This document shows positions 57,774 through 64,000 of a stretch of DNA of 64,000 bases, piece after piece. The position numbers and the translations under genes are program-made. Numbering within the stretch: position 1 is the first letter of the stretch; each line of letters opens with the position of its first letter. This stretch comes from Costus lasius (lineage: Eukaryota > Streptophyta > Magnoliopsida > Zingiberales > Costaceae), in the NCBI GenBank assembly GCA_027563935.2, contig CM050453.2:69362018-69426017 (forward strand), in the 5' to 3' direction. The notes beneath the pieces are model-generated. The model was given only the letters and a program-made list of their open reading frames with translations, had not been told where the DNA came from and made no database searches.

Positions 57774-59567
57774 GGTGTTCGTTGCTGCAGGTATCTACAA
57801 CAATGCAAGAACAGCAAGGTCAGTATCAATGTATAAGAATCAATCAGGACTTAAGAAAGATTCTTTTTCTCACTATTTTATCAGGCGTGAAAAATCCAGC
57901 AAAACAGCCCGAAAGAGTAGAACTCTTTTAGTGAGATGGGATCCAGATTTCATACTTGGTCTCCGCGTCCCGCTCAGGCGAGATAAGATGCACAGAGAGT
58001 ACAAGCACTAATCTCTGGTAGGCTGTCCCAGCCAATCGCCAACCCGTGCGATTCCCCTTCATCCGGGCAATCCAGCAGACTGTGCCAACTGAGTTGGTAC
58101 AACACAGTCTCTGACCCCACAGATGGCTGCCTCCATGTGCTACCATATGCGCCACATATGTAGCCTACACGGTCAAGCTGACCCGACCTACTCCCTGGAC
58201 CACCATGTGCTATGCTGAGCAACGAGAAGGGATAAATCCCTACTCTGTAACACACAGGTGTAGTCCCGCACCGTCTGAAGATAGATGGACGTGCCCACTG
58301 AGTGGGTACAACACGGCTCCAACGATAATCAGAACAGTGAGGTTTCGCGTCAGAAGGCTTACGAGCTTGATATTTGATCGTTGGATTTTAACGGTCTTTT
58401 ATCTTCTTCACTATCATGCAATTCCTATGGTGATAGCAGAAGATAAACTAATCATGCAATTCTAATATTTAAACAATAAAAGAAAGCATGAATCTTATGT
58501 GGTAAAAGCCCATAGCCCTAGAAGACCTTAATTTAAATTAAGTCTTCACTTGCTCTTCATGGGTCTTTAGCTGCTCATCTGGCCCAAACCAGGGCCCAAG
58601 CGCCATCTGCAGCATAGGTGCGCCCACCAGGAATATGCGCCTGGTCCTAGGGTCGATCCCTAGACCTCCCACCTGGTCCAGCCACTTGCTGCATGCGCCT
58701 ATGCCAAGTGTGCACTGTGCTCTTGTCAAATTAAATTACAAATTTAACTATCTAGACAAGAGTGACACGCAGGTCACTAACATTTTATAAATTAAAACAA
58801 TGTGATGCGCAGATCACAATAATTAATTTACAATTTTTAATACAGGCACGCAGGCCCCAGCACAGCACACAATTAATATGGGCAGCCCACATAAGAAGAA
58901 ATAAACAAGCATATGTAACATTCAAACATGTGATCCAACCAAGAAAATTAAATTTCGAAAACCCATAGGTATCAATTTTAATTTCCTTATTCGCCCTTAC
59001 TACCTTACAACGGTCCATTACTAGGGATCCACTCATCCAACCTAGTCAGATCCACTGCCCTTGCACGCACCAAGTCCTAACTGACTTGCGTCGACCATAA
59101 GGTCAACTATGCATGCGCCAGGGCTGAACGACCACACTGAGGTCTGGCAAACGGGCGTGACCCCGGGCCTAACTCAGGTGCGTTCATTAGTTGTCTCAAT
59201 CAGACATCGCTACACACCTGTGTGCAGTCGACCTATAGCCACCATAGGCTTGCGCCAAGGTGCTATCTGATCGACCCATTCAGGTTGTCAGATGATCTGA
59301 TCAGACATTCTGGATCTAACCTAGGGGGTGACTTCAACCCTAGTAACCCGTCTAAGGGTTTAAAGTATGGGCTTAGATCTATTTGGAGCGCGCATGTAAT
59401 AAGGATTTTAGATAAAACCTGAAAGCGCCAACAAGCAAAATAACATAGACAAGCTTCGGTATGAAACATGTATATTCGCATGTTGATAATTCTAGATCTA
59501 AAACATGGATCACACAACATGAAGCAATCATAAAATGCATGCATCAACTTTGGCCTCTGATACCAAT
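57774..59567 (-). promoter_or_regulatory. COP-D leader: primer site, hairpins, splice acceptor
   Basis: On the minus strand TGGTATCAGAGGC lies at 59565-59553. Stem-loops (plus coordinates) are GGC-CTGCGT-GCC (58845-58856), TGTGAT-CTGCGC-ATCACA (58801-58818), AGTGAC-CTGCGT-GTCACT (58761-58778) and T-arm-like (58643-58666). Loop 2 ends in C here, A or T elsewhere, so the last loop base is free while CTGCG is fixed. TACTGAC and TTGTTGTAG|ATA precede the gag ATG at 57773. Confidence 0.85.
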
Positions 59568-59717
59568 TGATAGTACCCCTTAACCTAAGGGGGGTCCCCT
59601 TCTAGGGGGAGCAAAAACCCTAGACATATGGCGCATAAAACTTTTGCAGCGGAATTAAGGGTTTGAAAGAATCTATTGCATGATATATGATCAACTTAAG
59701 TAAACTTGAATTCATAC
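57795..59717 (-). other. Predicted leader intron of COP-D
   Basis: The donor is ATGGCTATG|GTATGA in the LTR (minus strand, 59726-59712) and the acceptor is at 57795|57794. The length is 1923 nt. The LTR ATG again falls in frame with the gag ATG, although this intron differs in length from those of COP-C (1972) and COP-F (2001). Confidence 0.58.
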
Positions 59718-61269
59718 CATAGCCATATGCGTTGGATGAAAACTTGGAAGGAAAGGCGCAAGCGAGCCTTCTCCTAAGGTGACGCACACAATTGGTGTCG
59801 CCTACTTTCCTTGGTGCTCCTTGTGCTAGCAAGGTTCCAAGAAGCCTTTGTCGAATGGAAGGGAGAAGAGATCGCCTTGCTTGAGTGAGTTTTTCTCTCT
59901 TGTCGTCCTCTCTTCTCTAGCCGAGATGTTGTCTCGTCTAAGCCAAGCGTTGGCGACGAACAAAGAGAAGGGGGGCGTGAAGTGTGGCAATCGTGAGTCA
60001 TGGCCACGATTAGTAGAAGTGCTATCCAAAATAGCATCCACTTCTCAACGTGCGCTCTTGGGTTTACCCAATCGCAAATGCCACATCACTTGAACCATGC
60101 GCTCAACCAATGAGCCAGTTCACATCGGTTTGGTCCAAGACCAATTAACCCAAGCAATATGGTCTAGATCTTACTTAAACCCTAAGGCTTCAGATCTAAC
60201 CGTCAATCTCTTCGATGCTCTTGATCTGACCGATCTGGCATCTATTCTCCCGATCGAAGCTTACCGATCTCAAGCCCTAATCAATCAAACATGATCAGAC
60301 CAGATCTCACTCACAATCAGAGATTAAATCCCTTTAAACTGAACTCGAACAATTCAGTCCACACGATCTGACTTAAGTAAGCCATATCATCAAATTGTGC
60401 GACCCTGAGGGTTTCCTTTAAATGTCGGTAACGATAATTCACATTATCACGATCAGTGAGGGGTATCTAGCAACACATCACTGTCTCCCGATATAAAGGA
60501 AAGAGTCTTCCAAGACTACACCCAAACCACAGCACAAGTGTGAATCATTTCACAAAGCATACATATTTCCTTTGCCACTGGATGTTCTTATTGGACAAGC
60601 CTGTCAAGCTCGTAACTCCAATATGATGAGCATGATCAGAACAGATGAACATAGTCACCTGGGTATGGCCATACACTTTTCTCAATCATCTCATCCAGGG
60701 GGCCCCTTTAGAACATCACACTCCTTAAACAAGGAGACGGCAATCCTATGTCTATCACTAGTGCCCTAACCTGATTCAAGCTCACCATCCAAGATAGTCT
60801 ATAATCATTATGTTTCAAATGATATTGAACTACCTCAAAACAATGGCAATCATCATTTAGATAACACAAGTGATCTCAAGTCAGAGGAAATGTGCCACTT
60901 GTCACATTCAAGGAATATTCACATTGTGACAAACAATTGAACATCCTAGTAGGGTCTGTCCAGTACATCCAATGTACCCATGAGTCTACATCTTATTCCA
61001 TGCTCGAAGCATCCTATAAGATTAGAACACATATTAGTCTTAACAATATCAAGGCTGTCTCATGTTCACCAAGATATATCGACTAAGGACATAATAGCAT
61101 GTCAGCCGAGCTGAACAGCTTTGAGACATTATTCAGAAGAACATATATTGCAGCAGACAATGTAGCTAACTGAATAACAACCATGCCTTTATAAACATAA
61201 CAGTTTATTACATGATACAAATACATTCCCATAGGCCTCAAACATTAGCCTTAAGGGCATACCCCAACA
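59568..61269 (-). repeat. COP-D 5' LTR (1702 bp)
   Basis: It is reverse-oriented, from TGATAGTACC (plus strand, 59568) to ACCCCAACA (61269). It holds the LTR hairpin (minus: GCTCA-TTGGT-TGAGC inside GTTCA pairing, near 60080-60125) and the ATGGCTATG|GTATGA motif at 59726-59712. Confidence 0.95.
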
Positions 61270-62314
61270 ATTGAACAACCTGAGGCTCAGATATCACGGG
61301 AACCGCGAAGATCGGGTAGGATCCGTCGACAGCCTGAGCGCTATGACGGAGTCTACATCATTGATCATGATGAACCCCTCACTTATGCGGATGCGGTCAG
61401 TGGACCGGAGTCAGCTAGATGGCTTGAAGCTATGCGAGCCGAGATGGACTCCATGTCAGATAACCAAGTCTGGGATTTGGTTGATCCGCCTGCGGGAGTT
61501 ATCCCTATAGGCTGTAAATGGATCTTCAAGAAGAAGATTGACATGGATGGTAACGTGGTTACCTATAAAGGCAGGCTAGTTGCGAAAGGTTTCAAACAAA
61601 TCTACGGGATAGATTATGATGAAACTTTCTCTCCTGTAGCCATGTTCAAGTCTATTCGGATTATTCTCGCAATAGCAGCATATTACGATTATGAGATCTG
61701 GCAGATGGATGTGAAGACCGCTTTCCTTAATGGAAAACTGGATGAGGATGTGTATATGACACAACCTGAAGGTTTCACTAGTCCATCAGATCATCATAAA
61801 ATATGCAAGTTAAAGAAGTCCATTTATGGACTTAAGCAAGCATCTAGAAGCTGGAATATTCGTTTTGATGAATCAATCTGTGAATTTGGTTTCATCAAGA
61901 ATGAAGATGATCCGTGTGTATATAAGAGGTTTAGTGGGAGCGTGATTACTTTCCTAGTCCTCTACGTCGATGATATCTTAATCATTGGAAATGATATTCC
62001 TGAACTGCATGCTGTTAAAGCATGGTTAAGAAAATGTTTCCAGATGAAAGATTTAGGAGAAGCAGCCTATGTGTTAGGTGTGAAGATCTACAGAGATAGA
62101 TCTAATAGGCTTCTCGGGCTGTGCCAAAGTACTTACATCGATAAAGTCCTGGAGAGATTCCATTTAGAGAATTCTAAAAGAGGATATCTTCCAGTCAGAC
62201 ATGGTCTGAATCTTTCAAAGAGTCAGTGTCCACAAACACAGACTGAGAAAGATGAAATGGACAATACGCCTTATGCTTCGGCTATTGGATCCATTATGTA
62301 TGCGATGTTGTGTA
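61270..62314 (+). pseudogene. gag-pol: COP-A pol, continuation: RT part, cut by COP-E
   Basis: After the ATTGA duplication the COP-A frame resumes with EQPEAQISREPRRSGRIRRQPE. It is open through GCKWIFKKK, YKGRLVAKGFKQ, TAFLNG and YVDDILII up to YASAIGSIMYAMLC. There COP-E begins at 62315, after GTGTA (62310-62314, expected target duplication). No further stop is seen. The rest of RT/RNase H should reappear beyond the window, starting at CTCGCCCAGAC after a second GTGTA. Confidence 0.92.
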
Positions 62315-64000
62315 TGTTGGGGTATGCCCTTAAGGCTAATGTTTGAGGCCTTGGGATTGTATCAGTATCATGTAATAAACTTTTATGTTTATAAAGGCAT
62401 GGTTATTATTCAGTTTCTTACATTGTCTGCTGCAATAAATGTACTTCTGAATAATGTCTCAAAGCTGTTCAGCTAGGCTGACATGCAGTTATGTCCTTAG
62501 TCAAGATATCTTGGTGAACATGAGACAGCCTTGATATGGTTAAGACTAATATGTGTTCTAATCTTATAGGATGCTTCGAGCATGGAATAAGATGTAGACT
62601 CATGGGTACTTTGGATGTACTGGACAGACCCTACTAGGATATTCAATTGCTTGTCACAATGTGAATAATCCTTGATTGCAACAAGTGGCACATTTCCTCT
62701 GACTTGAGATCACTTGTGTTTCTAAATGATGATTGTCATTGTTTTGAGGTAGTTCAATATCATTTGAAACATAATGGTTATAGACTATCTTGGATGGTGA
62801 GCTTGAGTCATGTTAGGGCACTAGTGATAGACATAGGATTGCCGTCTCCTTAATTGGAGAGTGATGTTCTAAGGGGCCCCCCTGGATGAGATGATTGAGA
62901 AAGTGTATGGCCATACCCAGATGACTATGTTCATCTGATCTAATCATGCTCATCATATTGGAGTTACAGGCTTGACATGCTTGTCCAATAAGAACATCCA
63001 GTGGCAAAGGAATTATGCATGCCTGGTGAATTGGATTCACACTTGTGCTGTATTTTGGGTGTAGTCTTGGAAGACTCTTTCCTTTCTATCGGGAGACAGT
63101 GATGTGTTGCTAGATACCCCTCACTGATCGTGATGACGTGAGTTATCGTTACCGACATTTAAAGGAAACCCTCAGGGTCGCACAATTTGATGATATGGCT
63201 TACTTAAGTCAGATCGTGTGGACTGAATTGTTTGGGTTCAGTTTAAAGGGATTTTAATCTCTGATTGTAAGTGAGATCTGGTCTGATCATGTTTGATTGA
63301 TTAGGGCTTGAGATCGGTAAGCTTCGATTGAGAGAATGGATGCTAGATCGGTGAGATCAGGAGCATAAAGAGATTGACGGTCAGATCTTAAGCCTTAGGG
63401 GTTTATTATGATCTGGACTGATTGCTTGGTTTATTTGGTTATTGAACCAAAGTCAAGTGAACCGGCTCAATGGATGAGCGCATGGTTCAAGGGTGAATTG
63501 GATTTGCGATTGGGTAAACCCATGATCGCAACTTGAGAAGTGACTTGCTATTTTTAGATAGCACTTCTTCTAATCGTGGCCATGCCTCACGATAGCCTTC
63601 ATTCACGCCTCTCCTCTTGGTTCGTCGCTAGCTCTAGTTCTTGACGAGAGTTCACATTTTCGTGTGTGGTGGACGACAAGGAGAAAAGACGCCAAGCAAG
63701 AAAGAACTCTCTCTTCCCTTCAAGCGATCAAGACACCTTGGACGATCCTTGCTAGCACAAGGAGCATCAAGGAAGGAGCGCATCTTCATCTTGTGTGCGA
63801 GACTTTGGAGAAGAGGCGCTTGCATCTTTTGCTTCCAAGACGCCATCTAGAAATGGCTATGGTATGAATCGTTTTCATTCATGCAGAGTTTTATAAGTTG
63901 ATCATAACGCATGCAAAGATCGTAGAAACCCCTTTCCGCTGCATCTTAACCTCCATATGCGCCTATAGGGTTTCGCCCCCCCTAGATTAGGGGACCCTTC
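62315..64000 (+). mobile_element. COP-E: Ty1/copia LTR, runs to the window end
   Basis: It starts TGTTGGGG at 62315 and ends GGGGACCCTTC at 64000, one or so bases short of the expected CA end. TATAAA lies at about 62390-62395. The hairpin TGAACC..GCTCA-ATGGA-TGAGC..GGTTCA lies near 63459-63489. TGCTATTTTTAGATAGCA lies near 63546-63563, and ATGGCTATG|GTATGA is at 63853-63867. It could be a 5' LTR of a full element or a solo LTR; the next bases decide this. Confidence 0.93.

Larger units (their letters stand above)
52171..61269 (-). mobile_element. COP-D: complete Ty1/copia element, minus strand, inside COP-A pol
   Basis: It is flanked by ATTGA (52166-52170 and 61270-61274). On the minus strand the order is LTR 61269-59568, leader, gag-pol 57773-53894 and LTR 53873-52171. 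The LTRs are 1702 and 1703 bp and differ by eye at two places (TGAAAG/TGATAG near the end, and one A in a run near 52631/60030). It is the only family member in the window in reverse orientation, so it forms large inverted repeats with the flanking LTRs. Confidence 0.95.
8427..64000 (+). mobile_element. COP-A: Ty1/copia element hosting COP-B, COP-D and COP-E
   Basis: COP-A starts TGTTGGGG at 8427 after GAAAC (8422-8426, expected target duplication) in the GYP1 LTR. Its own sequence is LTR 8427-10122, leader 10123-10845 and 48852-49957, gag-pol 49958-52170 and 61275-62314. Gaps are filled by COP-B, COP-D (minus) and COP-E. The rest of RT, RNase H, the 3' LTR and the second GAAAC lie beyond the window. 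It is the most diverged family member here (for example an extra codon in the gag-protease linker and different leader spacing), as expected for the oldest insertion of the copia stack. Confidence 0.93.

Overview
The window is heterochromatin-like DNA of a flowering plant with a repeat-rich genome. I see no host gene. Everything belongs to one nested stack of LTR retrotransposons: Ty1/copia and Ty3/gypsy chromovirus proteins, priming sites complementary to initiator-Met tRNA, TG..CA LTR ends and 5-bp target duplications. The species cannot be told from the sequence.

Layout (names are mine). GYP1 is a minus-strand chromovirus whose two LTRs frame the window: left LTR 1150-2571, gag-pol 7118 down to 2490, right LTR 7276-8426. 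COP-Z (1-1149, tail of a copia LTR) abuts the left LTR. COP-A, a copia element, broke the right LTR at 8426/8427 and runs past base 64000. Inside COP-A sit COP-B (10846-48846), COP-D (52171-61269, minus strand) and COP-E (62315 to the window end, LTR only). Inside COP-B sit COP-C (12731-32574) and COP-F (34780-43910). Inside the 5' LTR of COP-C sits GYP2 (13781-24503), a Tekay/Del-like chromovirus with 3.1-kb LTRs. The nest is five deep: GYP1 > COP-A > COP-B > COP-C > GYP2. All seven copia pieces are one family, giving eleven LTR copies of about 1.7 kb. Target duplications are visible on both sides of COP-B (CTTTT), COP-C (AAACC), GYP2 (GATCT), COP-F (GATAG) and COP-D (ATTGA).

Coding state. 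COP-C has an uninterrupted 1293-codon gag-pol, but its 5' LTR is split by GYP2. COP-B has an equally long frame, physically split by COP-F. COP-F has one nonsense codon, COP-A two, COP-D two single-base deletions, and GYP1 two in-frame TAG codons. GYP2 lacks the start of gag and has an in-frame TGA between gag and pol. LTR pairs are nearly identical (0 differences by eye in COP-B, 1 in COP-C, 1 in GYP2, 5 in 847 bp of GYP1), so the stack is young.

The most interesting signals are in the copia family's long leader. (1) Every LTR copy carries ATGGCTATG|GTATGA (or GCG for GCT), and every leader ends in a branch-site/3'-splice-like sequence just upstream of gag. Removing that putative intron of about 1.9-2.0 kb puts the LTR ATG in frame with gag. 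(2) Inside that intron are tandem stem-loops that all present a CTGCGN hexaloop, with compensatory stem changes between copies. Primer-binding site and hairpins would therefore be in unspliced (genomic) RNA only, and spliced RNA would be the gag-pol mRNA. This is an inference from the sequence, but it is testable.
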